This document shows, piece by piece, positions 44,617-54,201 of a stretch of 64,000 nucleotides of DNA. The notes under the pieces are model-generated. The model was not told the origin of the DNA, ran no database searches, and saw only the letters and a program-made list of their open reading frames with translations. This stretch comes from Sphingobacterium tabacisoli. GTDB taxonomy: Bacteria > Bacteroidota > Bacteroidia > Sphingobacteriales > Sphingobacteriaceae. The stretch is from NCBI RefSeq assembly GCF_017908035.1, contig NZ_JAEQMU010000001.1:1798001-1862000 (forward strand), in the 5' to 3' direction. The position numbers and the translations under genes are program-made. Positions within the stretch are counted from its first letter, which is position 1, and each line of letters starts with the position of its first letter.

Positions 44617-47169
44617 ATGCAAAAAAAATCCACCCTCTTGTATGCGACCTTAGCATGCATGCTTACTGGTAATATTGCTTTAGCCCAACAAGTAATAACC
44701 GGTAAAATCACGGACGGGAAACACCCTATCGCCGGAGCAACAATTCTAGTTTCTGGAAGTAAAATTGGAACATCATCAGATGCCAATGGTAATTTTACGC
44801 TAAAAACAGAACACAACACAGGACAACTAGAAATCAAGTACATTGGTCATGCGTCACAGTCCCTTACTTTTTCAGAAAAAAGTACTATCGGAACGATTAT
44901 TTTAGTTCCTACAGCAGACCAATCCCTTGACGAAATCGTTATTGTCGGAAAGGGCGTGATTGATATTGCAGAGGGTAGACAGACACCCATTGCGGTATCT
45001 ACTATCCGCCGTGACGAAATTGAAGAAAAAGTAGGTGCTCAGGATATTACAGCTGCATTAGCAAATACACCTTCTGTTTATATCACCAGTCAGGCACGTG
45101 GCTTTGGAGAATCGTCAATGACAACCCGTGGATTTGATCAATCCAACACCGCATTCTTACTAAATGGCCAACCGATCAATGGTATGGACAACGGCCGGGT
45201 GTTTTGGTCTAACTGGAATGGCTTGACCGATATTGCATCTGTTATTCAGATTCAACGCGGTTTAGGTTCCTCCAAATTAGCTATCTCTTCTGTAGGTGGT
45301 ACTACAAACTTCGTTACAAAGTCTACGGACATGAAAGAGGGTGGTTTCTTCAGTCGCTCTGTTGCCAACGATATGTACCGTAAATCTACTTTAGCATATA
45401 ATACAGGTTTATTAAAAAGCGGTTTTGCGGTATCAGCTATGATCACAGACTGGCGTGGAGATGGTTATATGGACAGAACTGGAGGTGCTGGTCAAAACTA
45501 CTTTTTGTCTGTTGGTTACAAAGTCAACGAAAAGCATAACCTAAACTTGATGGTGACAGGTGCACCACAATGGCACAATCAAGGTTTTACTTCAAGATTA
45601 AGTAACTTCTTAGAGAAGGGTCGTAAATACAACGACAACATAGAAACAATCAATGGTGTAGAAATGAATCCCCGGAAAAACTACTACCACAAACCAGTGG
45701 CTAACTTGAACTGGGATTGGCAGATTTCAGACAAAGCCTCTTTATCTACTGTAGTATACGCTTCTATGGCGCGTGGTGGTGGACAGAGTTATCAAAAACC
45801 AAGCAAAACGCTTTTAAATCCCATATTATTAGCCGATGTTAACAACCACCAATGGTTTGGTATAGTTTCCAACTACAACCGTCAGCTGAATGAAAACTGG
45901 AATTTCAATCTTGGTTTTGATCTAAGAGATTATAAAGGCGAACACTACAGACAGGCAACAGATCTATTAGGAGCTACAAGTATCGGTCACCAAGGCAATG
46001 TAAATTTCCCAGGGGTCACCAATATCACAACAACCTATACAACCAACCCGTGGAAGACGTGGGGAGACCGTCCTAAAAATTCAGAAGAAAGAATAGGCTG
46101 GGATTACGATCAATCCGTACGTTATGCTGGCGGTTTCGGACAGATCGAGTATGCAAAAAATGGCTTCACTGCATTCTTCCAAGGCTCTGCATCTTATCAA
46201 CAAAACGTACGTGAGGATTATTTCCAATACAAACCGGGGGATCAAAAATCGAAAAACGTTAACAACTTTGGCTATAATGCTAAGGGAGGTCTAAGCTACA
46301 CGGTAGAAAACCATACTTTATTCGGTAATGCTGGTATCTACTCTAGACAGCCTTACCAGAATAACATTTTTATGAACAATAGAAATGACGTCAATGAGAA
46401 TGCTAAGAATGAAGAAATCATTGGTTTAGAACTTGGGTATAAATTTGCATCAGAATATTTTGATCTGAACCTTAATGCTTACCGTACAACATGGGACAAC
46501 CGTGTTACAGGAAGCTCTAGCCGTGCTACAGCAGATGACGTTAAAAAATACAACCCTAATAATGATCCGTCTCTTCTTGCAGTAAATGATTTCCTATATT
46601 TCTCAAACTATGGTGTTAAACAAGTACACCAAGGTTTGGAACTGGATTTTGTAGTGCGCCCATTCAAAGGCTTTAGATTAAAAGGTTTCGGCTCATTAGG
46701 TGACTGGAAATACGATGGAAATGCTACGACAATCGTTCGTAATGAATCTCGCGTTGACTTGGCAATAACCAACCGCGACCTTACTAACGTACATGTAGGT
46801 GATGCTGCACAAACTTCCTTTGGTGCTGGAGCAAAATACTCTTTACCGATAGGACTATCTTTCGATGCTGATTATAGACGTTATGAAAGACTATATGGTA
46901 GCCTTCCTAAAGTCGGTCCTACATTACATTTACCAAACTACGAATTAGTAGATGCAGGTATCTCTTACAAACTACAATTGAGCCACAAGAACACATTAAG
47001 TCTAAGAGCAAATGTAAACAACCTATTCAACACGTTGTATATTACAGATGCTACTTCAAATACAGAAGCTACTGCTAGTACAGACAATTGGAAAGGTATA
47101 AACACATCCAACTTTGTATTGATGGGATGGGGACGTACTTGGAATGGATCAATTAAAATGACTTTTTAA
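44617..47169 (+). CDS. TonB-dependent receptor with carboxypeptidase-regulatory domain
   Basis: An 850-aa exported outer-membrane receptor. A signal peptide (about residues 1-23) is followed by a carboxypeptidase-D-regulatory-like domain (ITGKITDGKHPIAGATILV), a plug (VVGTTNF-type loop, QIQRGLGSSKLAISSVGGTTNF) and a 22-strand barrel ending GSIKMTF. The plug signature TTRGFDQSNTAFLLNGQPING and the spread of Asn/Tyr in the barrel are as in siderophore- and vitamin-type receptors, but the ligand cannot be read. It is a single gene with a Bacteroidota -7 box upstream and a strong terminator downstream. Confidence 0.92.
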   Translation: MQKKSTLLYATLACMLTGNIALAQQVITGKITDGKHPIAGATILVSGSKIGTSSDANGNFTLKTEHNTGQLEIKYIGHASQSLTFSEKSTIGTIILVPTADQSLDEIVIVGKGVIDIAEGRQTPIAVSTIRRDEIEEKVGAQDITAALANTPSVYITSQARGFGESSMTTRGFDQSNTAFLLNGQPINGMDNGRVFWSNWNGLTDIASVIQIQRGLGSSKLAISSVGGTTNFVTKSTDMKEGGFFSRSVANDMYRKSTLAYNTGLLKSGFAVSAMITDWRGDGYMDRTGGAGQNYFLSVGYKVNEKHNLNLMVTGAPQWHNQGFTSRLSNFLEKGRKYNDNIETINGVEMNPRKNYYHKPVANLNWDWQISDKASLSTVVYASMARGGGQSYQKPSKTLLNPILLADVNNHQWFGIVSNYNRQLNENWNFNLGFDLRDYKGEHYRQATDLLGATSIGHQGNVNFPGVTNITTTYTTNPWKTWGDRPKNSEERIGWDYDQSVRYAGGFGQIEYAKNGFTAFFQGSASYQQNVREDYFQYKPGDQKSKNVNNFGYNAKGGLSYTVENHTLFGNAGIYSRQPYQNNIFMNNRNDVNENAKNEEIIGLELGYKFASEYFDLNLNAYRTTWDNRVTGSSSRATADDVKKYNPNNDPSLLAVNDFLYFSNYGVKQVHQGLELDFVVRPFKGFRLKGFGSLGDWKYDGNATTIVRNESRVDLAITNRDLTNVHVGDAAQTSFGAGAKYSLPIGLSFDADYRRYERLYGSLPKVGPTLHLPNYELVDAGISYKLQLSHKNTLSLRANVNNLFNTLYITDATSNTEATASTDNWKGINTSNFVLMGWGRTWNGSIKMTF

Positions 47170-47190
47170 TCATTTTATTATTATATCATA

Positions 47191-47229
47191 AAAAAGGGCT
47201 GTCACGAGTATTACGAGACAGCCCTTTTT
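47191..47229. terminator. Terminator of the TonB receptor gene
   Basis: AAAAAGGGCTGTC (47191-47203) pairs with GACAGCCCTTTTT (47217-47229), 21 bp after the stop. T-rich on both strands. Confidence 0.9.
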
Positions 47230-47327
47230 TATACAGCAAAAAACTATTACTTCACATTTCTTAAACCAAAACAGGTTCAACTTGATACCAACTAGGGTAC
47301 ATTTTATTATATAATAAGGATTTCATA

Positions 47328-47371
47328 CGGACTTTATTCGGAGATAACAGGGACTTCATTCGGACCAAAGC
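47328..47371. repeat. Four tandem 11-bp units related to CGGACTTTATT
   Basis: Units cggactttatt, cggagataaca, gggacttcatt and cggaccaaagc start every 11 bp. On the minus strand they read as tccg/tccc starts in register. The element shares CGGACTT and GGGACTT with the 10-bp array at 4181-4230, so the two look like one family with different spacing. The array makes a spurious minus-strand ORF of 60 aa that I do not call a gene. Confidence 0.65.
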
Positions 47372-47539
47372 GAATAAAACCCCTGTTATTTCCCTTGTGT
47401 ATTCCGATTTATTACTTGTCAAATAATAACGTAGTAATAACATGTCTCCTAGCTATTAGTATTAGCTAATTAATCTTAAAATAATACATGAAGAGTAGAA
47501 AATAGACCAATGGGCTCTGCTCGTGAAAAGCTCAGACCT

Positions 47540-47657
47540 TTAAATGATGCTAGATATTAAAATCAACGTAAGAAATAAAAGCAAAACGGCCTCTAGTGGA
47601 ACCCAAGGCTTAATGTATTTAAAACGGGTTTTCTTTGAAGTAGACTTTATCGTTCAT
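47540..47657 (-). pseudogene. Small membrane-type ORF, apparently frameshifted
   Basis: An ATG at 47657 starts a 12-codon frame (MNDKVYFKENPF) that ends at TAA. If one T of the TTTT run (complement of 47621-47624) is removed, it continues as KYIKPWVPLEAV and then a hydrophobic stretch rich in Leu and Ile to a stop at 47540, giving a 38-residue single-pass membrane peptide. It begins 41 bp after the MgtC-family stop on the same strand, with an AAAAGGGGGAG stretch between. It could be a small protein broken by a single-base insertion, or a chance hydrophobic frame. Confidence 0.35.
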
Positions 47658-47698
47658 TTGAACTTTAGCACAACGAAATAGTCTCCCCCTTTTCTATT

Positions 47699-48346
47699 TT
47701 ATGAAATATTGCTAAATGAATCCACATAATCGATAGAAATTATACGTTCGTTCATCATTCGCACCCGTTGTCTCCGACTCGATATCTCGTATACTACCAT
47801 AAGCTTATCCCCCTTCTTCTCGATCCCTTTCCGCAACGAGTTAATACCGCTTTCTTTTAGAAAAGTCTCGAACTCATACAGCCTGGATGCTTTGTTATCT
47901 ATAAACGTAACATAAATCGTTCTTGAGAAATAAATATTAGACAACACCGTTTCCATCTTCTGAAATAATGAAAGCACCACGACCATCAATATTGCCAGAG
48001 AAATACCGAGCATAAACTGTCCAAATCCAACCAACATCCCCACTGCTGCCATAGTCCATATTACAGCCGCAGTAGTCAAGCCCTGAACAGAGAACTTACC
48101 GCGAAATATCACTCCCGCCCCCAAGAAACCAATCCCAGTAACAATGTTTGCCGCAATCCGATCGTCAGCCATATTCCCTAGACGCGAAGCCATCGTAAAT
48201 ATAGTAGCCCCCAAACAAATCAAAATAACAGTGCGAAACCCCGCAGACTTATTACGGTATTCACGCTCCATCCCCACGATAGAACCGCATAGCAAGGATA
48301 CTACAATTGTTTGAAAGTTCTCATTAGAGAATAAATCACCTATCAT
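47699..48346 (-). CDS. MgtC/SapB-family membrane protein
   Basis: A 215-aa inner-membrane protein. The family signature GSIVGMEREYRNKSAGFRT lies near residues 20-38, followed by three to four more hydrophobic segments to about 130 and a C-terminal cytosolic part with SRTIYVTFIDNKASRL and a beta-alpha pattern resembling the ACT-like tail of MgtC. MgtC proteins influence Mg2+ homeostasis and ATP synthase activity; the exact function in Bacteroidota is unknown. The downstream small ORF may have been co-transcribed. Confidence 0.92.
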   Translation of the reverse strand: MIGDLFSNENFQTIVVSLLCGSIVGMEREYRNKSAGFRTVILICLGATIFTMASRLGNMADDRIAANIVTGIGFLGAGVIFRGKFSVQGLTTAAVIWTMAAVGMLVGFGQFMLGISLAILMVVVLSLFQKMETVLSNIYFSRTIYVTFIDNKASRLYEFETFLKESGINSLRKGIEKKGDKLMVVYEISSRRQRVRMMNERIISIDYVDSFSNIS

Positions 48347-48530
48347 AAGGATACAATAAAATTAAAACTACATCGACAACTCCACAGTAATTATCTAGTA
48401 GCAAATATAAACCCAAAATGACTAATTTGAATACTTCTCCTATCCATTTTATTTTTCCTGTTATTATTGTGACTTCTCCCAGTAAATCATACATTTATGA
48501 CAGCTTATGTTACCATACCTTATGTGCCTT

Positions 48531-49502
48531 ATGAAAAAAAACAGAATCCAATACCAGTCCTTCTGTGTTGCAATTGTGTCCCTATCTACACTACTGGCTT
48601 CCTGTGCTTCCTACAATAACTCTGCTTTCTCCTCACAATTGAGACATAGCAACTGTAATCAACAAAATGTATACAGCTATAAAGAAAGCGAGCTTCCGCC
48701 TCCACTGCACCAACTCTCTATCGACAGTCTATTACAGAATAAGATATCAAAAAAAAGCCTCAATATCGCCAATGCCATAGGCATCCTAGATCCATTGACT
48801 CGCTACGCAAGGGCTAAAGAAGACATCAGCTCTGCTTCTGTAGAGCATAAATTGGACATGGTCAGTTTGAGATTGGATATCTTTCAGAAGATAAATAATG
48901 CCTCTTTGATTGTATCCGCTGTTTCTTCAGAAATGGATTGTGAAGAAGAACGTACAAGCCAAATAGCCAATTTTTTAGAAGGAAAGCAAAGTAATCTAGA
49001 ATCGAAGTTAACAATTAGCGCCATTGTAATCGGTGCTGCTGGTGCCATAGCCACAGGAGGCACCATCAATAACCAAAAGGTAAGTAACAGTATTGGTATT
49101 GGAACAGGTGTTGCGGAGGCTACTTTAGGTCTCTTGATGCTATTCAACAAACGTAAAATCGAATTTTACCACGAACGCAACGCATTAGAAGACGTATGGC
49201 TAGGGAGTACCACTTCTTCAAACTTCCCGCCTTTCATATGGTACTACCTCAATTATGCAGACCCTAACGATTCAGCAGGCAAATCTGTCCGATTACAAAT
49301 CATTGAAAAATGGAAAAACTTTGGACAAATCGATGAAGATGATGACGAACAGGTACTGGATAAGCTCTACTTTGGAAAAGGAGGCAAATACAACGCAGAC
49401 CAGCTAAACAATCGTGCCGACATGTATGACCAGCTAGAGTCCCACATCAACCTCTTAAAACAAGAACTGATGGCACTTTCCTTAGAGATAGAACGACTAT
49501 AG
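48531..49502 (+). CDS. Hypothetical lipoprotein with glycine-zipper hairpin
   Basis: A 323-aa protein I do not recognise. MKKNR is followed by a hydrophobic stretch ending in LLASC, a lipobox (Cys near 26). The middle holds two adjacent small-residue/hydrophobic segments (ISAIVIGAAGAIATGGT and GIGTGVAEATLGLLMLF) that look like a membrane hairpin, then a charged C-terminal part ending in a coiled-coil-like helix. The ATG at 48531 begins MKKN; an upstream start at 48507 adds eight residues. It stands alone, between the MgtC gene (divergent) and the efflux operon (convergent). Confidence 0.7.
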   Translation: MKKNRIQYQSFCVAIVSLSTLLASCASYNNSAFSSQLRHSNCNQQNVYSYKESELPPPLHQLSIDSLLQNKISKKSLNIANAIGILDPLTRYARAKEDISSASVEHKLDMVSLRLDIFQKINNASLIVSAVSSEMDCEEERTSQIANFLEGKQSNLESKLTISAIVIGAAGAIATGGTINNQKVSNSIGIGTGVAEATLGLLMLFNKRKIEFYHERNALEDVWLGSTTSSNFPPFIWYYLNYADPNDSAGKSVRLQIIEKWKNFGQIDEDDDEQVLDKLYFGKGGKYNADQLNNRADMYDQLESHINLLKQELMALSLEIERL

Positions 49503-49514
49503 TTACAAAAACAA

Positions 49515-49549
49515 ATAAGTCGGACTCCATTTCCAGAAGTCCGACTTAT
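49515..49549. terminator. Hairpin between the lipoprotein gene and the efflux operon
   Basis: ATAAGTCGGACT (49515-49526) pairs with AGTCCGACTTAT (49538-49549). It lacks a clear T-run but sits exactly between two convergent genes. Confidence 0.65.
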
Positions 49550-49568
49550 CGATCGAAGGATTAGCTTT

Positions 49569-51002
49569 TTATTTCCAACCTCCGCCTAGTGCTCTATACA
49601 AATTTGCAATAGACTGAAGCTTTAATGTTTTGGTCGTAGCAAGTCCCAAGTCAGCCTGTAGTTTGTTAGTCTGCGCTAAAATTACTTCCAGGTAACTGGC
49701 ATTATTATAACGGAATAGTGTTAAGGAATTATTCACCATAACTCCAGCTCGATCCACCATTTGTAGCGATATCGCTTCTTGCTCTTCCAGCTTTTGTATC
49801 CGTATCAATGCATCCGATACTTCTGTCGCGGCCACTAATAGAGATTGTTTGAAATTCAATTCAGCCTGTTCCACCATAATCTTAGACTGTTCATATCGTG
49901 TTTTCAGTTGCTTACCCTGTAATACCGGTTGCACAACACTCCCTGCTGCCATCCCAAACAAAGAACCGGGTAGATTAAACCAATTAGAAGCTTTAAAGGC
50001 ATTCAGTCCACCCTGCGCCGTAATATTCAATGCCGGATACATACTTACTTTAGCGGCATGTGTTGCCAACTGTAACTTCCGGATTTCCAATTCACTGCTG
50101 CGCACGTCGGGTCTATTTCCTAAAAGCTGAACAGGTACCCCTGTTTCCATTTCCCTAGGTACTAAGATCTCGTCAAGCCCTTTGCTCCGTACTATTGCAG
50201 CAGGAACACGTCCACAGAGCAATTGTAACGCATTTTCTTGCGTATGAACAGCACTCTCAATATCCCGCAACTGATGATCTAACTGATCGCGCGTCATTTC
50301 TTGCTGTTGAACAGCCAGAGCATTCGTCAACCCTAATTCCATTTGCTTTTGGAGAATGACAAGTGTACTATCCATCAAGAGCAAATTCTGCTGACTTACT
50401 TCCCGTTGTTTGTCCAACATCAGAAGATTATAATAACCTTGTGCTACTTCGCTGACCAATCCAGATTTGACAGCCCGTACTGCTTCTTCCGTTTTTAAAT
50501 AATCAACCAATGCTTCTTGCTTCTGTGCCTTTATTTTTCCCCATATATCGGCTTCCCAAGAGACACCCAACACAGCAGCATTATAATCCGGGGTATAACT
50601 TTTACCCATCCCCTGTTGTGCCATCTGCCCATTTAAACTATTATCAGAAGGTCTATTTATACCTGCTCCAACAACAGTAGCTTGCACTACTGGTACATTC
50701 GCCCATTTAGATTGCTTATATCCCAATGAGGCGATCTCAATCTGCTTGATAGCAACCTGCAAATTGTTATTCTTAGCTAAGCTACTATCTATAAGCTGAA
50801 TCAACAGCGGGTCCCTAAAAAAACTATGATAATCCAGATTAGCGATATTTTCTGCCGAGTCTGTACCGATACCATCAAATACATCTCGATAACTCGTTGC
50901 AACCGGCAGATTTTCAGACCGCTGATACTTCTGTACTGTACAAGCTCCCAATCCAGCTAATAATGCCAATGGAATAGCTTTAAGTATAATATTTTGTTTC
51001 AT
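49569..51002 (-). CDS. RND efflux outer-membrane factor (NodT/OprM-type lipoprotein)
   Basis: A 477-aa TolC-family protein that forms the outer-membrane channel of a tripartite efflux pump. The N-terminus has a lipobox ending GLGAC (Cys near residue 19), then YRDVFDG and a long series of helices with two OEP repeats (NNLQVAIKQIEIASLGYKQ, then ADLGLATTKTLKLQSIANLYRALGGGW at the end). The tail LYRALGGGW is a family hallmark. The frame runs upstream to 51212 inside the permease gene, but the lipobox places the start at 51002, leaving a 34-bp gap after the RND gene. Confidence 0.92.
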   Translation of the reverse strand: MKQNIILKAIPLALLAGLGACTVQKYQRSENLPVATSYRDVFDGIGTDSAENIANLDYHSFFRDPLLIQLIDSSLAKNNNLQVAIKQIEIASLGYKQSKWANVPVVQATVVGAGINRPSDNSLNGQMAQQGMGKSYTPDYNAAVLGVSWEADIWGKIKAQKQEALVDYLKTEEAVRAVKSGLVSEVAQGYYNLLMLDKQREVSQQNLLLMDSTLVILQKQMELGLTNALAVQQQEMTRDQLDHQLRDIESAVHTQENALQLLCGRVPAAIVRSKGLDEILVPREMETGVPVQLLGNRPDVRSSELEIRKLQLATHAAKVSMYPALNITAQGGLNAFKASNWFNLPGSLFGMAAGSVVQPVLQGKQLKTRYEQSKIMVEQAELNFKQSLLVAATEVSDALIRIQKLEEQEAISLQMVDRAGVMVNNSLTLFRYNNASYLEVILAQTNKLQADLGLATTKTLKLQSIANLYRALGGGWK

Positions 51003-51036
51003 TTTTGTAATTCCTATATGCATAACCTCATTTTGA

Positions 51037-54000
51037 TTAGCGTTCCCAGTCAGCATCTGTAAGCTCTTTACCCTGCATTTTTTCCTGCAAATACTGAAAT
51101 AGTACAAAAAGAATAGGGGTAATGAAAAGTCCCAATATTGTTCCAACCACCATTCCGAATATCGCGGCATAACCAATAGAGTGGTTCCCCATTGCAGATG
51201 GACCGACAACAAACAGAAGAGGTGTCAGACCAGCAATAAATGCCAGCGATGTCATCAGAATAGGGCGCAACCGCGCTTTTGCTCCTTCGACAGCCGATGC
51301 TACCAGACTCTTTCCAGCCTGTCTGCGCTGTATCGCAAATTCGACAATCAAAATACCATTCTTAGCCAAGAGACCAATAAGCATGACCATAGCGATCTGT
51401 ACATATATATTGTTGGACAAACCACCAAGGCCAATACCAAAGAACACACCAGACAGTCCCACAGGAATACTCAAAAGCACTGCAAATGGCAACATATAGC
51501 TCTCATACTGTGCAGACAACAAGAAGTAAACAAAGACAATACAAAGAATAAATATCATTGTCGTTTGTGAAGTCGCCTGACTCTCCTCACGGCTCATCCC
51601 TTTGAAATCATAGGTATAGCCAGGAGGCAACACCTGTTCACTCACCTCTTCTACAGCTTGCATAGCCTGTCCCGTACTGTAGCCTGGAGCAGGAACTACT
51701 GTTAGATTAGACGCATTAAATAGATTAAAGCGTTCGACCACCTCGGCACCTGTAGTAGACTGTAGGGTCACTAGTGTATTTATAGGTACCATTTCATTGT
51801 TAGCATTTCGAACGAACAATCCGTTAAGCGCTTGCTGGTCGTTTCTGGTCTCAGGAGTCGACTGCACCAACACCCGGTAATATTTACCAAAGCGATTAAA
51901 GTCAGAAGACTGTATACTTCCGAAATACCCCTGCATAACCCCCATTACATCAGCGACGCTAACGCCAAATTGTGCAGATTTCACTTCATCTACAAGAACT
52001 TCAAACTGTGGATAAGATACGTCGAATGTTGTAAAAGCAAAGGCAACTTCAGGACGTTGCATAAGTGCTCCCATCATCCCATAAGAGACATTCCCAAGTT
52101 GCTCTAACTCTCCATTCGTACGATCCTGCAATACCAACTCCATTCCACTGGTATTACCGAATCCATCCACTGTTGGTACGTTCAATACCAAAAAATTCGC
52201 TCGGTCATCCGTAGACAATGTTCCTTGTAGCTCTCCAATTACCTGATCGATACCATCACGTGCAGCTTGAGGCTTCAACTTGACGAACAAGCTACCGGCA
52301 GATGATGACATTGCTCCTGTAAATAAACTCAATCCCTCCACCGTCATCACTTCCAGTACAGCAGGGTGCTTCAACAAGACATCCTCTGTATCTGACATAA
52401 CTGTTGCCGTATTGGATTTAGATGTACCCGGACTTAAGTTGGCCGTAACAATCACAAAACTCTGGTCTTCATCCGGTATAAAGCCTTTTGGCGTAGTCAT
52501 GGACATCCATACGAAAGCACCTCCAAAGACAAGCATCAGCGAAAATGCAATCCATTTGTGTTTCAACATAAAGAGGATAGACCTTCCATAGCGATTCGTC
52601 ATCTTATTAAAAGAAGCATTAAAGCCGTGGAAAAACCGTTGTTTGAATCCTAACTTAGCCCTACCACTCGAACCATGCTCCGAACGTAGGAACAGCGCAC
52701 ACAATGCAGGACTTAACGTAAGAGCATTGACCGCCGAAATAAGAATAGCAATCGCTAATGTCAACGCAAACTGTTGATAGAACAAGCCCGTAGATCCCTC
52801 CATAAAGGCAACAGGGATAAATACAGCAGACATCACCAAGGTAATCGAAACTATCGCTCCTGAGATATCTCCCATAGCTGATACCGTCGCAGCTCTAGAA
52901 CTCAGCTTTTTATGTTCCATCTTCGCATGCACTGCTTCCACCACCACAATAGCATCATCTACCACAATACCGATAGCGAGCACTAACGCAAATAGCGTCA
53001 ATATATTGATAGAAAACCCAAATAGACTCATAAAGAAGAATGTACCGACAATGGATACAGGTACAGCTATAGCTGGAATCAATGTCGACCGGAAATCCTG
53101 CAAGAATATATAAACAACGATGAATACCAGAATAAATGCTTCAATCAATGTCCATATTACCTGACTTATCGACTGGTCCAACGATTCTTTAGTCGCATAA
53201 GGAATCGTATACTCCATCCCTTCAGGGAATGACTTAGCCAATTCATCCATACGTTGCTGCATAGCGATCTGTACCTCATTCGCGTTTGATCCTGTCATTT
53301 GGAAAATAGCCATAGTCACCGCATCCTTTTTATTATAGCGGGACGACACATTATAACTATATGCTCCAAACTCGACCGTAGCAACATCTTTCAATCGTAA
53401 CACCGACCCATCGGCATTTGCCCGTACGACTATACCTTCATATTCCTCCGGTTCCGTAAATTTTCCTTTATACCGAAGTATATATTCCTTAGCTTCATCT
53501 GTCAATTCTCCAAATCGACCTGGTGCGGCCTCCAAGTTTTGAGACTGAATAGCACGTGAGATATCATTTGGAGTCAGACCATAAGCATTCAGCTTTACCG
53601 GATCCAACCAAACCCGCATAGCGTAGTCCTTATTTCCGTATGCCATTGCATCCCCCACACCTTTAATCCTTTTGATTTCTGGGAGAATATTTATTTTGGC
53701 ATAGTTTTCCAAGAACAAGTCAGACATCTTTCCATCCGTAGAAGTCAGATTGATCATTGCGATCATACTATTCTGCCGTTTCAAGGTTGTAATACCGGCC
53801 TGGATAACCTCTGCAGGAAGCTGATTCGTGACCTGCGCTACCCTATTTTGAACGTTAATAGCCGCCTGATCGGGATCCGTTCCTAACTTGAAAATTACAG
53901 TAATCGTCAACGTACCGTCGTTACTCGCGGTCGATGTAATGTAATCCATATTTTCCACCCCGTTGATGGCATTCTCCAATGGCGGCGCCACCGAACGAGC

Positions 54001-54171
54001 GATAGTCACGGCATTCGCTCCCGGATACACAGCCATTACTGTGACAGTTGGAGGTGCAATATCCGGGAATTTCGTAATAGGTAGACTGATCATACCAACT
54101 ACTCCCAGAATCACCAACAAAATAGATATAACAGTAGCCAAAACTGGCTTTTTTATAATCTTCTTTAGCAT
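51037..54171 (-). CDS. RND efflux permease (HAE1, AcrB/MexB-type)
   Basis: A 1044-aa inner-membrane proton-driven drug exporter of the hydrophobe/amphiphile family. Twelve hydrophobic helices with two large periplasmic loops; the transport acids are in GIVVDDAIVVVEAVHA (helix 4 Asp-Asp), and the porter loop shows PTVTVMAVYPGANAVTIARSVAPPLE early on. The final TM region has GLLAKNGILIVEFA. It works with the membrane fusion protein upstream and the outer-membrane factor downstream. Likely substrates are antibiotics, detergents or bile-like compounds, but none can be proven. The AraC gene further upstream probably regulates it. Confidence 0.95.
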   Translation of the reverse strand: MLKKIIKKPVLATVISILLVILGVVGMISLPITKFPDIAPPTVTVMAVYPGANAVTIARSVAPPLENAINGVENMDYITSTASNDGTLTITVIFKLGTDPDQAAINVQNRVAQVTNQLPAEVIQAGITTLKRQNSMIAMINLTSTDGKMSDLFLENYAKINILPEIKRIKGVGDAMAYGNKDYAMRVWLDPVKLNAYGLTPNDISRAIQSQNLEAAPGRFGELTDEAKEYILRYKGKFTEPEEYEGIVVRANADGSVLRLKDVATVEFGAYSYNVSSRYNKKDAVTMAIFQMTGSNANEVQIAMQQRMDELAKSFPEGMEYTIPYATKESLDQSISQVIWTLIEAFILVFIVVYIFLQDFRSTLIPAIAVPVSIVGTFFFMSLFGFSINILTLFALVLAIGIVVDDAIVVVEAVHAKMEHKKLSSRAATVSAMGDISGAIVSITLVMSAVFIPVAFMEGSTGLFYQQFALTLAIAILISAVNALTLSPALCALFLRSEHGSSGRAKLGFKQRFFHGFNASFNKMTNRYGRSILFMLKHKWIAFSLMLVFGGAFVWMSMTTPKGFIPDEDQSFVIVTANLSPGTSKSNTATVMSDTEDVLLKHPAVLEVMTVEGLSLFTGAMSSSAGSLFVKLKPQAARDGIDQVIGELQGTLSTDDRANFLVLNVPTVDGFGNTSGMELVLQDRTNGELEQLGNVSYGMMGALMQRPEVAFAFTTFDVSYPQFEVLVDEVKSAQFGVSVADVMGVMQGYFGSIQSSDFNRFGKYYRVLVQSTPETRNDQQALNGLFVRNANNEMVPINTLVTLQSTTGAEVVERFNLFNASNLTVVPAPGYSTGQAMQAVEEVSEQVLPPGYTYDFKGMSREESQATSQTTMIFILCIVFVYFLLSAQYESYMLPFAVLLSIPVGLSGVFFGIGLGGLSNNIYVQIAMVMLIGLLAKNGILIVEFAIQRRQAGKSLVASAVEGAKARLRPILMTSLAFIAGLTPLLFVVGPSAMGNHSIGYAAIFGMVVGTILGLFITPILFVLFQYLQEKMQGKELTDADWER

Positions 54172-54201
54172 AAATAAAAAATGAAAGTGATAACGTATTA
54201 G

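Larger units (their letters stand above)
47170..47698. other. 529-bp region after the TonB receptor
   Basis: It contains the receptor terminator, the 11-bp phased repeat array and a small frameshifted minus-strand ORF, each listed separately. The rest (about 47380-47530) shows nothing I can name. Confidence 0.6.

Noticed and set aside
47261-47443. 60-aa minus-strand ORF
   Set aside because: It is largely made of the 11-bp repeat array and has no other gene-like features.
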